6,581 nt of DNA from Ruminococcus sp. (GCA_003488415.1 DNLQ01000152.1:1-6581), one strand, 5' to 3'; shown: positions 1-5,433, numbered from the stretch's first letter. Program-made: numbers and translations. The notes: a model not told the origin generated them from the letters alone.

Positions 1-26
1 CCGGGAAACTGCCCGGACAGTCTTTT
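1..26 (+). terminator. Partial intrinsic terminator of an upstream gene
   Basis: CCGGG (1-5) pairs with CCCGG (12-16) around a six-base loop, and a TTTT run (23-26) follows the downstream arm. The downstream arm appears to continue as ACAGTC (17-22), so the upstream arm probably begins before the window with the complementary GACTGT. The T-run side indicates termination of a + strand gene that lies outside the window. The cut-off left arm is an inference. Confidence 0.6.
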
Positions 27-31
27 CTGCC

Positions 32-60
32 TTGACAATCGGTGTGAGACAGACTATAAT
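32..60 (+). promoter_or_regulatory. Consensus vegetative (sigma-A type) promoter of the phosphodiesterase gene
   Basis: TTGACA at 32-37 and TATAAT at 55-60 both match the consensus exactly and are separated by an ideal 17 bp. Transcription would start near 67, giving a leader of about 25 nt with GGAG (82-85) six bases before the ATG at 92. It follows the upstream terminator directly, so the gene at 92 starts its own transcription unit. No operator-like repeat is obvious around it, which suggests constitutive, strong expression. Confidence 0.88.
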
Positions 61-91
61 GAAAGAAAGAAATCTTCATCCGGAGTAAACA

Positions 92-1915
92 ATGAAAAAC
101 TTTTTTAGATCTGCCGGAACATTCTTCCGGGCAGCCCCGCATTTCCTTGTCTTTGAACTCGTTTTCAGACTTATAATGCTTGCTATCGGCGCTCCTGCCA
201 TGGCACTGCTGCTCAGATTCACCATGAGGGCAGCACATATAAAGTACCTCTCAGACGAACACATCCTCACCTACCTCAGAAACCCTGCAACGCTGATATT
301 CCTTGCGGTCATGCTGATGGTGATAGCACTGTTCTCCTTCGTGGAGCTGAGTGCCCTGGTGGGATGCTTCGCCTGCTGCCTGAAGCATGAACGCATATCC
401 GTGAGCGGTATGCTCCGCACAGGCTTTGCAACAATGAGGAAAGCCTTCCGGGGCAGCGGTATATTCAGCTTTCTGCTGTTCATGGTGTATATGCCAATGG
501 CGCAGTTCACCCTGTCGTCCGGAGTCTTTACCGCTCCGCTTATGCCCATGCTCCGCACTGTGTTCCGCTCTGTCGGCACTAAGGGACTTATAGCGGTATA
601 CATACTTATACAGCTTCTTTTCGTTATCATCATCGCCGAAAAGAGCTACACCATGCACTACCTTGTGCTTACTGACAGCAGCTTCCGGGAAAGCTCCGTC
701 AAGAGCCGGAAACTGCTGGGGGGGAAGAAGCTGAGAATGGCTCTGTCTCTGCTGATATGGAGTCTTTTCCTTGCCGCAGTAACTGCCGCAGCTACCTTCG
801 TTATCAGCTTCATAATACTTCTGTTCATCAAGGGGTTCAGCCGTCCTACAAAAGCTCTTTTGTCCTCGCTGAAGGTACTCAGGTACGCCGGGCAGGTACT
901 TATGGCTGCGGTATCCTTCATATCAGGTCCGATGATAATGTGCTGGCTCACCGGGCATTTTTTCGCAGACCTGCCGGAGAGTGAGAAAATCATCCTGCCT
1001 GACAGCACCGGCAGCTCAAAGCTGTCTGCGCCGGTCAAGGCAGTCATAATAAGCGGCACTGCCGTAGCTGCACTTCTGCTGAACCTCACCTATGTCAAGG
1101 CGCTTTACAAGGGCAATATCAGCCTGAACGTAGGCATCCTCTCGGAGACTCAGATAACTGCTCACCGAGGCTTCTCAAAGGTCGCTCCGGAAAACACGGG
1201 CTACGCCTTTGAAGCTGCCTGCGACAGTCCTGCCGACTACATCGAGCTTGACGTTCAGCTCACTGCCGACGATCAGCTTGTAGTATTCCACGACTCCACC
1301 CTGGACAGGACTACAGACGGCAAGGGCAGACTTGCAAGCTGCACCTATGATGAACTTCAGAAGCTCTCTGCCGGAAGCTGGTTCAATAATACAGGAGAGT
1401 TTGATGACGCCAAGATAATGCTCCTGTCGGATGTGCTTGAACTTGTTGACGGCAGAAAGATGATGAATATAGAGATAAAGGATACAGGCAGCGCCATAGA
1501 GACTGCCGAGAGCGCAGTAGCAGTAATAAAGGAATACGGCATAGAGGATTCCTGCTATGTTACCTCCTTCTCCTACCCGGCACTGAAGCGTGTAAAGCAG
1601 CTTGATCCCAGGATCAAGACCGGACTTATCGCCAATGTTGCCACTATCACCGCATTCAGCCAGTTCAAGAACATCGACGCACTGAGCATGAATCACATAT
1701 TCGTGAATCAGAATGTGGTAAACAATGCCCACCAGCACGGCAAGAGGATATTCGTGTGGACTGTTGACCGGCCTGCATATATACGGCAGATGGTGTCGAT
1801 GGGCGTGGACAATATCATCACTAACCGTCCTGACAAGGCAGCGGAGATAATCTATTCCGACAGCACCGGAGACACTATCCTCAATGTACTGAGACTTGTT
1901 TTCGGCGGACAGTAA
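92..1915 (+). CDS. Membrane-anchored glycerophosphodiester phosphodiesterase (GDPD)
   Basis: The family hydrolyses glycerophosphodiesters to glycerol-3-phosphate and an alcohol. This 607-residue form has an N-terminal membrane domain (about residues 1-335) joined to a C-terminal catalytic domain (about 353-597). Hydrophobic segments lie near 18-43, 65-92, 121-140, 163-182, 217-247, 266-290 and 314-333, so roughly seven to eight membrane passes. The catalytic part shows the family signature: the HRG motif with His358 followed by PENT, the metal ligands Glu385 and Asp387 in IELDVQL, the second catalytic His400 in VFHD (42 residues after the first, normal spacing), Glu461 and Lys463 in NIEIK, and the closing GVDNIITNRPD. 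The layout matches the known class of GDPDs with an N-terminal membrane domain found in Firmicutes; its natural substrate (deacylated phospholipid, teichoic acid glycerophosphate or another) cannot be told from sequence. The ATG at 92 is set by GGAG at 82-85. The gene has its own consensus promoter. No convincing terminator follows its stop codon. The family assignment is firm, the substrate unknown. Confidence 0.95.
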   Translation: MKNFFRSAGTFFRAAPHFLVFELVFRLIMLAIGAPAMALLLRFTMRAAHIKYLSDEHILTYLRNPATLIFLAVMLMVIALFSFVELSALVGCFACCLKHERISVSGMLRTGFATMRKAFRGSGIFSFLLFMVYMPMAQFTLSSGVFTAPLMPMLRTVFRSVGTKGLIAVYILIQLLFVIIIAEKSYTMHYLVLTDSSFRESSVKSRKLLGGKKLRMALSLLIWSLFLAAVTAAATFVISFIILLFIKGFSRPTKALLSSLKVLRYAGQVLMAAVSFISGPMIMCWLTGHFFADLPESEKIILPDSTGSSKLSAPVKAVIISGTAVAALLLNLTYVKALYKGNISLNVGILSETQITAHRGFSKVAPENTGYAFEAACDSPADYIELDVQLTADDQLVVFHDSTLDRTTDGKGRLASCTYDELQKLSAGSWFNNTGEFDDAKIMLLSDVLELVDGRKMMNIEIKDTGSAIETAESAVAVIKEYGIEDSCYVTSFSYPALKRVKQLDPRIKTGLIANVATITAFSQFKNIDALSMNHIFVNQNVVNNAHQHGKRIFVWTVDRPAYIRQMVSMGVDNIITNRPDKAAEIIYSDSTGDTILNVLRLVFGGQ

Positions 1916-1964
1916 GGTTTAGTGTCCCTCCTGAACGTGATCTCTGTTCTGTCAGCAAGACAAA

Positions 1965-1985
1965 CACCTGCGGAGCTGCCAGGTG
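1965..1985 (+). other. Small inverted repeat in the GDPD-yabP gap
   Basis: CACCTG (1965-1970) and CAGGTG (1980-1985) form a perfect six-base-pair dyad around nine bases. No T run follows, so it is a poor intrinsic terminator. It ends two bases before the candidate -35 of the sigma-E-like yabP promoter and could be an operator, an RNA hairpin at the end of the GDPD transcript, or chance. Confidence 0.35.
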
Positions 1986-1986
1986 A

Positions 1987-2014
1987 CATATTCTCACTGA
2001 GCCGTGAATATACT
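1987..2014 (+). promoter_or_regulatory. Candidate sigma-E (mother-cell) promoter for yabPQ
   Basis: CATATT (1987-1992) resembles the sigma-E -35 element. After 14 bp comes AATATACT (2007-2014), which matches the CATACANT -10 consensus at the key A, T, A, A and T positions (two mismatches). In B. subtilis yabP and yabQ are transcribed by sigma-E RNA polymerase, so the location fits. Transcription would begin around 2021, about 40 nt before the yabP start codon. The match is imperfect and untested. Confidence 0.45.
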
Positions 2015-2050
2015 CTGATTAGCAGAAACGGCACTCAGTGTGCCGGATAC

Positions 2051-2055
2051 GGAGG
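2051..2055 (+). promoter_or_regulatory. Ribosome binding site deciding the yabP start
   Basis: GGAGG sits six bases before ATG 2062. The in-frame GTG at 2038 would put this site inside the coding sequence and has no Shine-Dalgarno sequence of its own, so ATG 2062 is preferred. Confidence 0.85.
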
Positions 2056-2061
2056 AAGAAT

Positions 2062-2349
2062 ATGAAAGAAAAGAAAACAGCTCAGACAGGTGCAGACCAC
2101 GGCATCATCATGGAAAACCGCCGTACACTTACTATATCCGGCATAACCGACGTTGACAGCTTCGACGAAAAGGTCATTTGCCTCTACACTCAGCTCGGCG
2201 AGCTTACTATACAGGGCAGAGAACTCCACATCGACGCCATGAGCATCGAGACCGGAGATATGACCGTCACAGGAGAGATAAACTCCCTTGTTTACGGAGA
2301 TCCCGACCGCAGACACCCCCTCTCCGCCCTGGGGAGACTCTTCCGATGA
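2062..2349 (+). CDS. yabP: Sporulation protein YabP
   Basis: A 95-residue protein that I recognise as YabP, of the YabP/YqfC family of small sporulation proteins. The conserved core covers about residues 18-78: an ENRRTLTISGI opening, a V-SFDE segment, the GELTIQGRELHI strand, then TVTGEINSLVY. It closes with the characteristic GRLFR end, which corresponds to the SKLFR ending of the B. subtilis protein. Its length is close to that of B. subtilis YabP. There is no signal peptide or membrane segment. In B. subtilis yabP is expressed in the mother cell under sigma-E together with yabQ, and its exact biochemical role is not known. Here its stop codon overlaps the yabQ start (ATGA, 2346-2349), so translation of the two is probably coupled. 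Intact, with no frameshift. Confidence 0.92.
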   Translation: MKEKKTAQTGADHGIIMENRRTLTISGITDVDSFDEKVICLYTQLGELTIQGRELHIDAMSIETGDMTVTGEINSLVYGDPDRRHPLSALGRLFR

Positions 2350-2894
2350 TACTGCTCTATGTGCCGGAGACCTACTTCTCAGTCAGTGAGGAACTTGTAC
2401 TCTTTGCCTGTTCTTGCCTCCTGGGAGCTGTCATAGGCGTGTGGTACGACCTTTTCCGGATAATACGCCTTCTGCTGCCCCATAACTTCTTCCTCGTGGC
2501 GGCTGAGGACATCGTCTTCCTGGGAGGCTCTGCCGCAGCCGTCTGCTGCTTTACCTCCGCCGCAGTCCGCAGCGAACTGCACGGCTGGTACGTCCTGGGA
2601 GCTGCCATCGGATTCACTCTCTACCTCCTCACTCTTGGCAGCTTCGTTATGCGTTTTGTCCGGAAGCTGCTGACGCTTGTCCGCACCCTCCTTTCCCTCC
2701 TGCTTTCTCCGGTCAGAAAGGCATTTGTGCTATTTAGTCAGGCAATATACCGCAAATTTGTAGGATGTTCCAAAGTTTTCGTTCAATATGTTAAAAAAGC
2801 ACTCAAGCACTTGAAGATAAACCGGAAAATGTTGTATAATAGAAGAGAATCTAAAATCAGAAGGAACGTGGATAACGTTGTTCGGAAAGACTAA
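2346..2894 (+). CDS. yabQ: Spore cortex biosynthesis protein YabQ
   Basis: A 182-residue membrane protein matching YabQ, needed for spore cortex formation in B. subtilis, where it sits in the membrane around the forespore. Hydrophobic segments lie near residues 13-32, 50-71, 80-103 and about 107-122. The family's G-YD-R-R stretch is visible as GVWYDLFRIIR (31-41), followed by the acidic EDIVFL segment (54-59) and the G-IGF-LYLL segment (85-95). The last 60 residues are basic (many Lys and Arg) and probably cytosolic. The ATG at 2346 overlaps the yabP stop by 4 bp and has GGGGAG at 2331-2336; in-frame starts further upstream would overlap yabP heavily. The 3' part from about 2730 is clearly more AT-rich than the rest of the gene, apparently because it also holds a promoter for divIC. 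Confidence 0.9.
   Translation: MILLYVPETYFSVSEELVLFACSCLLGAVIGVWYDLFRIIRLLLPHNFFLVAAEDIVFLGGSAAAVCCFTSAAVRSELHGWYVLGAAIGFTLYLLTLGSFVMRFVRKLLTLVRTLLSLLLSPVRKAFVLFSQAIYRKFVGCSKVFVQYVKKALKHLKINRKMLYNRRESKIRRNVDNVVRKD
2803..2814. other. Dyad overlapping the -35 of the divIC promoter
   Basis: TCAAG (2803-2807) and CTTGA (2810-2814) form a 5-bp inverted repeat with a two-base centre. Its right half covers most of the candidate -35 hexamer (2811-2816), the position of a typical repressor site. A short dyad like this also occurs by chance, and it encodes part of the Lys-rich tail of YabQ. Confidence 0.3.
2811..2840 (+). promoter_or_regulatory. Vegetative-type promoter for divIC inside yabQ
   Basis: TTGAAG (2811-2816) and a perfect TATAAT (2835-2840) are separated by 18 bp, in the AT-rich 3' end of yabQ. 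The start point would be near 2847, about 30 nt before the divIC start. Cell division needs DivIC in growing cells, when a sigma-E promoter upstream of yabP would be silent, so an extra promoter at this place makes sense. That reasoning is inference; the hexamers themselves are clear. Confidence 0.68.
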
Positions 2895-3189
2895 GAACGA
2901 GGAAAATAAGAAGGGCTTATTCAACCGCAGTCTCGTGAAGCTCCTTGCTGCCGCATTTGTACTCAGCAGCTTCGCTATCATAATAGTGAACAACCGGGAC
3001 TGTGCAGAGAAGCAGAAGGAACTGGACGCATTAGAGGAAAGAATAAGCGCTTACGAGCTGGAAAATGCCGATATTCAGCGTATTCTTGACAGTGACGACC
3101 TTTCGCCGTATATGGAGCGTATCGCCGTTGAGGAGCGTGGCTATGCCTACCCGGACGAGCGAAGGTTCTATGACAAATCGAGAGATTAA
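2878..3189 (+). CDS. divIC: Septum formation initiator DivIC/FtsB-type division protein
   Basis: A 103-residue bitopic protein of the DivIC/FtsB family, which in the divisome works with FtsL and DivIB/FtsQ to activate septal peptidoglycan synthesis. It has a basic cytosolic N-terminus (1-18), one membrane span (about 19-38), a short extracytoplasmic coiled coil (about 43-71, rich in E, K, L and A), and the conserved tail YMERIAVEERGYAYP followed by DE--F-D (78-99), typical of DivIC. The size fits the family. Translation most likely starts at TTG 2878, inside the last 17 bases of yabQ. AAGGAA at 2861-2866 lies about 11 bases upstream, which is long, and no in-frame ATG precedes the membrane span, so the exact start is less certain than the gene. 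Overlap with yabQ suggests coupling, and a nested promoter supplies independent transcription. The position between yabQ and yabR is the same as in B. subtilis. Confidence 0.93.
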   Translation: MFGKTKNEENKKGLFNRSLVKLLAAAFVLSSFAIIIVNNRDCAEKQKELDALEERISAYELENADIQRILDSDDLSPYMERIAVEERGYAYPDERRFYDKSRD

Positions 3190-3265
3190 TATTCAGAATA
3201 TGCAGGAACAGGCGGCTGGCACACCCCTGTCCGGCAGTCTGAAATAAAAAGGAGTTATATATTTT

Positions 3266-3721
3266 ATGCAGCTGGAAATCGGTAAGATCTACAACGGAAA
3301 AGTAAAAGCGATAACCCAGTACGGAGCTTTCGTGGACATGGAGGACGGCGGATCAGGCATGATACATATTTCTGAGGTCGCCAATACCTATGTAAATGAC
3401 ATCCACGACTTCCTCACTGAAGGTCAGGAAGTGAAGGTGAAGGTCATCGGCATAAACGAAAAGGGCAAGGTGAGCCTGTCGCTGAAGAAGGCACAGGAGA
3501 ACTCCCCGGAGGGCAGAGAGGAAGGCACACAGAGCAGACCTCCCTGCCGCAATAACAGCGCCCAGCGCAGCAAGCCCAATGTCTGGGAGCCTAAGAAGCC
3601 TGTCCCGCAGTCGGAGATGAGCTTTGAGGATATGATGAGCCACTTCAAGCAGACCAGCGAGGAGCGTATCGGCGAGGGCAAGCGCCGCACCGACCGCCGC
3701 AACGGTACAAGAAGAAAGTAA
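3266..3721 (+). CDS. yabR: S1-domain RNA-binding protein YabR
   Basis: A 151-residue protein with one S1 RNA-binding domain at residues 1-75: the opening G-IYNGKVKAITQYGAFVDM, the GMIHISEV strand, the EGQEVKVKVIGIN turn and the KVSLSLKK end are all canonical. A low-complexity linker (about 78-115, rich in Arg, Pro, Asn and Ser) leads to a conserved-looking segment SFEDMMSHFKQTSEERI (119-135), as I recall from clostridial YabR-like proteins, and a very basic tail (138-151). It is longer than the roughly 130-residue B. subtilis protein. The domain resembles those in ribosomal protein S1 and general stress protein 13; a role in RNA or ribosome binding is inferred from the fold. The start is ATG 3266 with AAGGAG at 3249-3254, an 11-base spacing. 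It follows divIC by 76 bp and ends its transcription unit at the terminator 3728-3752. Confidence 0.9.
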   Translation: MQLEIGKIYNGKVKAITQYGAFVDMEDGGSGMIHISEVANTYVNDIHDFLTEGQEVKVKVIGINEKGKVSLSLKKAQENSPEGREEGTQSRPPCRNNSAQRSKPNVWEPKKPVPQSEMSFEDMMSHFKQTSEERIGEGKRRTDRRNGTRRK

Positions 3722-3727
3722 TAACAG

Positions 3728-3752
3728 ACCGTCCCCACCGGGACGGTTTTTT
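3728..3752 (+). terminator. Intrinsic terminator after yabR
   Basis: ACCGTCCC (3728-3735) and GGGACGGT (3740-3747) form a perfect 8-bp GC-rich stem with a CACC tetraloop, followed by T3748-T3752. It should end the yabP-yabQ-divIC-yabR transcript. It lies only nine bases ahead of the ribosome binding site of the next gene, so it could also act on transcripts entering that gene. Confidence 0.92.
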
Positions 3753-3760
3753 GCTGATAA

Positions 3761-3765
3761 AGGAG
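3761..3765 (+). promoter_or_regulatory. Ribosome binding site deciding the start of the thiolase
   Basis: AGGAG lies six bases before ATG 3772. The alternative in-frame TTG at 3751 falls within the terminator T run and has no Shine-Dalgarno sequence, so ATG 3772 is the start. Confidence 0.88.
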
Positions 3766-3771
3766 AACGGA

Positions 3772-4629
3772 ATGAAGATAAACCCCATTGAAGAAACTGT
3801 CGCCGGAGAGTTCAACAAGGAGATATGGAAGAAGTTCAACCGGAGCATAGAGGAGTATCAGCTCATACAGGAGGGCGACAGGATCGCTGTGTGTATCTCC
3901 GGCGGAAAGGACTCCATGCTGCTGGCACTGTGCATGGAAAGACTGAGAAGGTTCAGCAAGGGCAGGTTCTCCCTGGAGTTCCTGGCTATGGATCCGGGGT
4001 ACACGGAGGCAGTGAAAAGGCAGATAACCGATAACGCAGAAAAGCTGGGCATACCGCTTATACTGCGGAGTACGAGGATATTCGAGTCCGCTGAGAAAGC
4101 CGGAAAGCATCCCTGCTTTCTGTGTGCAAGGCTGCGGAGAGGCTGGCTGTACAGGACTGCGGAGGAGCTGGGATGCAGCAAGATAGCCCTGGGACACCAC
4201 TTCGACGACGTGATAGAGACTATCCTTATGGGTATGCTCTACGGCTCACAGATGCAGACCATGATGCCTAAGCTGCACAGCGAGAACTATCCCGGCATGG
4301 AGCTCATACGTCCGCTGTACCTTGTCCGGGAGGCGGATATACTCCGGTGGTGCAGCTTCAACGGACTTGAGTTCATACGCTGTGCCTGCTCGGTATCTGA
4401 GAGGAACGAGGCTGAGGGTACAGGCTCCAAGAGGGCAGAGGTCAAGGCTCTGCTGGCTCAGCTCAGGCAGACCAATCCGGCGGTGGACATGAACATCTTC
4501 CGCAGTGCCGAGAACGTGAACCTGCAAACGCTCATATCCTACCATATCGGTGAGGACAGACACCACTTCCTTGATGACTACAGCTCCGGCAGGACTATCC
4601 GGGGCAATATACCCGGTGAGCAATATTAA
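3772..4629 (+). CDS. TtcA-type PP-loop ATPase, probable tRNA 2-thiocytidine synthase
   Basis: A 285-residue ATP pyrophosphatase of the TtcA family. In E. coli TtcA makes 2-thiocytidine at position 32 of certain tRNAs, using ATP and an iron-sulfur cluster held by three cysteines. The PP-loop SGGKDS is at residues 43-48 after a hydrophobic strand (IAVCI). The cluster-type PCFLC motif has Cys115 and Cys118 and is followed by ARLRRGWLYRTA, then GHHFDDVIET (141-150), all typical of TtcA. A third cysteine is available at Cys204 or Cys206 (IRCACS), where E. coli TtcA has PCNLC. The CxxC and SGGKDS rule out TilS, which lacks the cluster cysteines. The protein is a little shorter than the 311-residue E. 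coli enzyme. Its target tRNAs in this organism are unknown, so I leave the symbol blank. A terminator stands directly upstream and I see no convincing promoter, so how it is transcribed is unclear. The stop codon (TAA 4627-4629) lies inside the repeats ahead of the two-component operon. Confidence 0.9.
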   Translation: MKINPIEETVAGEFNKEIWKKFNRSIEEYQLIQEGDRIAVCISGGKDSMLLALCMERLRRFSKGRFSLEFLAMDPGYTEAVKRQITDNAEKLGIPLILRSTRIFESAEKAGKHPCFLCARLRRGWLYRTAEELGCSKIALGHHFDDVIETILMGMLYGSQMQTMMPKLHSENYPGMELIRPLYLVREADILRWCSFNGLEFIRCACSVSERNEAEGTGSKRAEVKALLAQLRQTNPAVDMNIFRSAENVNLQTLISYHIGEDRHHFLDDYSSGRTIRGNIPGEQY

Positions 4630-4671
4630 GACAAAATTAAGATATCCCCCGACTTAATCATAAGATTCCCC
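4625..4671 (+). promoter_or_regulatory. Repeat-bearing regulatory region, candidate operator of the two-component operon
   Basis: TTAAGA occurs at 4626-4631 and again at 4637-4642, separated by exactly five bases (11-bp period), the arrangement used by OmpR/PhoB-class regulators; the B. subtilis PhoP box is of TTAACA-N5-TTAACA type. A second overlapping pair, TAAGATATCCCC (4638-4649) and TAAGATTCCCC (4661-4671), is 23 bp apart, about two helical turns. CTTA-ATCA-TAAG (4653-4664) forms a short dyad. The tandem pair lies at about -61 to -45 from the probable start point, an activator position. The first repeat overlaps the stop codon of the preceding gene. Binding by the adjacent regulator is an inference. 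Confidence 0.5.
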
Positions 4672-4680
4672 TGATACAAT
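4672..4680 (+). promoter_or_regulatory. Extended -10 promoter of the two-component operon
   Basis: TGATACAAT is an extended -10 element (TG, one base, TACAAT at 4675-4680). The -35 region 17 bp upstream (ACTTAA, 4652-4657) is poor, as is common for activator-dependent promoters. Transcription would begin near 4687, giving a very short leader of about 16 nt that includes the AAGGAG ribosome binding site. Confidence 0.55.
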
Positions 4681-4686
4681 AACAAT

Positions 4687-4694
4687 GGAAGGAG
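4687..4694 (+). promoter_or_regulatory. Ribosome binding site deciding the response regulator start
   Basis: GGAAGGAG lies eight bases before ATG 4703. The in-frame ATG at 4685 immediately precedes this site and lacks one of its own. Starting at 4703 also gives the normal short N-terminus before the first receiver strand. Confidence 0.82.
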
Positions 4695-4702
4695 TGAGAG
4701 GA

Positions 4703-5413
4703 ATGGACAACACGGAAAATGCCTCCGTACTTGTAGTGGACGACGACCACGACATCGTGAACGCTATCGCCATGCTGCTGGAAAAGGAGGGCTACCGGAT
4801 CTACAAGGCGTACAACGGTCTTGAGGCTCTGGAATCCCTTGCTGCCAACGATATACAGCTTATCCTGATAGACGTGATGATGCCTAAGCTGGACGGACTT
4901 TCCGCCATGATGCGTATACGCCAGAAGAAGAATATCCCTATTATCGTACTGTCTGCCAAATCCGAGGACAGCGATAAGATACTGGGACTTTCCATGGGCG
5001 CAGACGACTACATCACCAAGCCCTACAATCCGGCGGAGCTTGCAGCAAGAGTCCGGGCAAGTCTGAGAAGATACCTCTCCCTGGGCGCTGCGGACAGCGT
5101 CAGGCAGGGAGACACCGTAAAGGTGGGAGGACTGGTGCTGGACAAGTCTGCCCGGCAGCTCTATGCGGACGGCGAACCGGTGCGCCTTACCGCTACGGAG
5201 TACAAGATCACCGAGCTTCTTATGGAGAATGCCGGACGGGTATTCTCTGCCGAGGAGATATACTCCCGTGTATGGAACGAGGACTCCTACTCCGTGGAGA
5301 ACACCGTTATGGTGCATATCCGCCACATACGTGAAAAGATCGAGATAAATCCCGGTGATCCCCGTTACCTGAAGGTAGTGTGGGGGATAGGGTACAAGAT
5401 CGAAAAGCTCTGA
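4703..5413 (+). CDS. OmpR/PhoB-family response regulator
   Basis: A 236-residue DNA-binding response regulator. The receiver domain (about residues 8-122) has the acidic triad Asp13-Asp14-Asp15, the phosphoacceptor Asp57 in LIDVMMPKLDG, the switch Ser84 in VLSAKSE and Lys106 in DDYITKPYN, so all key residues are present. A linker leads to an OmpR-type winged-helix domain (about 137-234) with the TATEYKITELLMENAGRVFS segment, the recognition helix near 197-213 (HIRHIREKI) and the closing VWGIGYKIEKL wing. Length and layout are standard. It would be phosphorylated by the sensor encoded 20 bp downstream and act as a transcription regulator. The repeats and extended -10 promoter just upstream suggest autoregulation. 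The regulated genes and the signal cannot be read from the window, so no symbol is given. Confidence 0.96.
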   Translation: MDNTENASVLVVDDDHDIVNAIAMLLEKEGYRIYKAYNGLEALESLAANDIQLILIDVMMPKLDGLSAMMRIRQKKNIPIIVLSAKSEDSDKILGLSMGADDYITKPYNPAELAARVRASLRRYLSLGAADSVRQGDTVKVGGLVLDKSARQLYADGEPVRLTATEYKITELLMENAGRVFSAEEIYSRVWNEDSYSVENTVMVHIRHIREKIEINPGDPRYLKVVWGIGYKIEKL

Positions 5414-5433
5414 ATACAGAAGGGGGATCTGTT

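Noticed and set aside
718..724. Run of seven G in the GDPD gene as a phase-variation tract or frameshift site
   Set aside because: Seven G is short for phase variation, the reading frame is intact on both sides and encodes Gly-Gly before Lys-Lys, and no frameshift product makes sense.
757..984. 75-codon + strand frame inside the GDPD gene
   Set aside because: It is a different frame of a well-supported gene, with no ribosome binding site or recognisable product.
3086..3114. TTGACA (3086-3091), 17 bp, TATATG (3109-3114) inside divIC as a promoter for yabR
   Set aside because: The -35 is perfect but the -10 matches only four of six, the leader would be about 145 nt, and the bases encode conserved DivIC sequence. 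Possible but not supported enough to list.
3202..3236. Weak hairpins in the divIC-yabR gap (ACAGG with CCTGT; GCTGG with CCGGC) as a leader element
   Set aside because: Stems are only five pairs, one with a G-U, with large loops and no T run; not distinguishable from chance.
3424..4200. Open frame on the - strand (258 codons) across yabR and the thiolase
   Set aside because: It runs antisense through two recognised genes and through the intrinsic terminator; the protein is low-complexity and unlike any family I know.
3772..4629. Assignment of the PP-loop enzyme as TilS because of its position near yabR
   Set aside because: The SGGKDS loop, the PCFLC motif and the RLRRG-LYR segment are TtcA features; TilS lacks the cluster cysteines and has a different C-terminal part.
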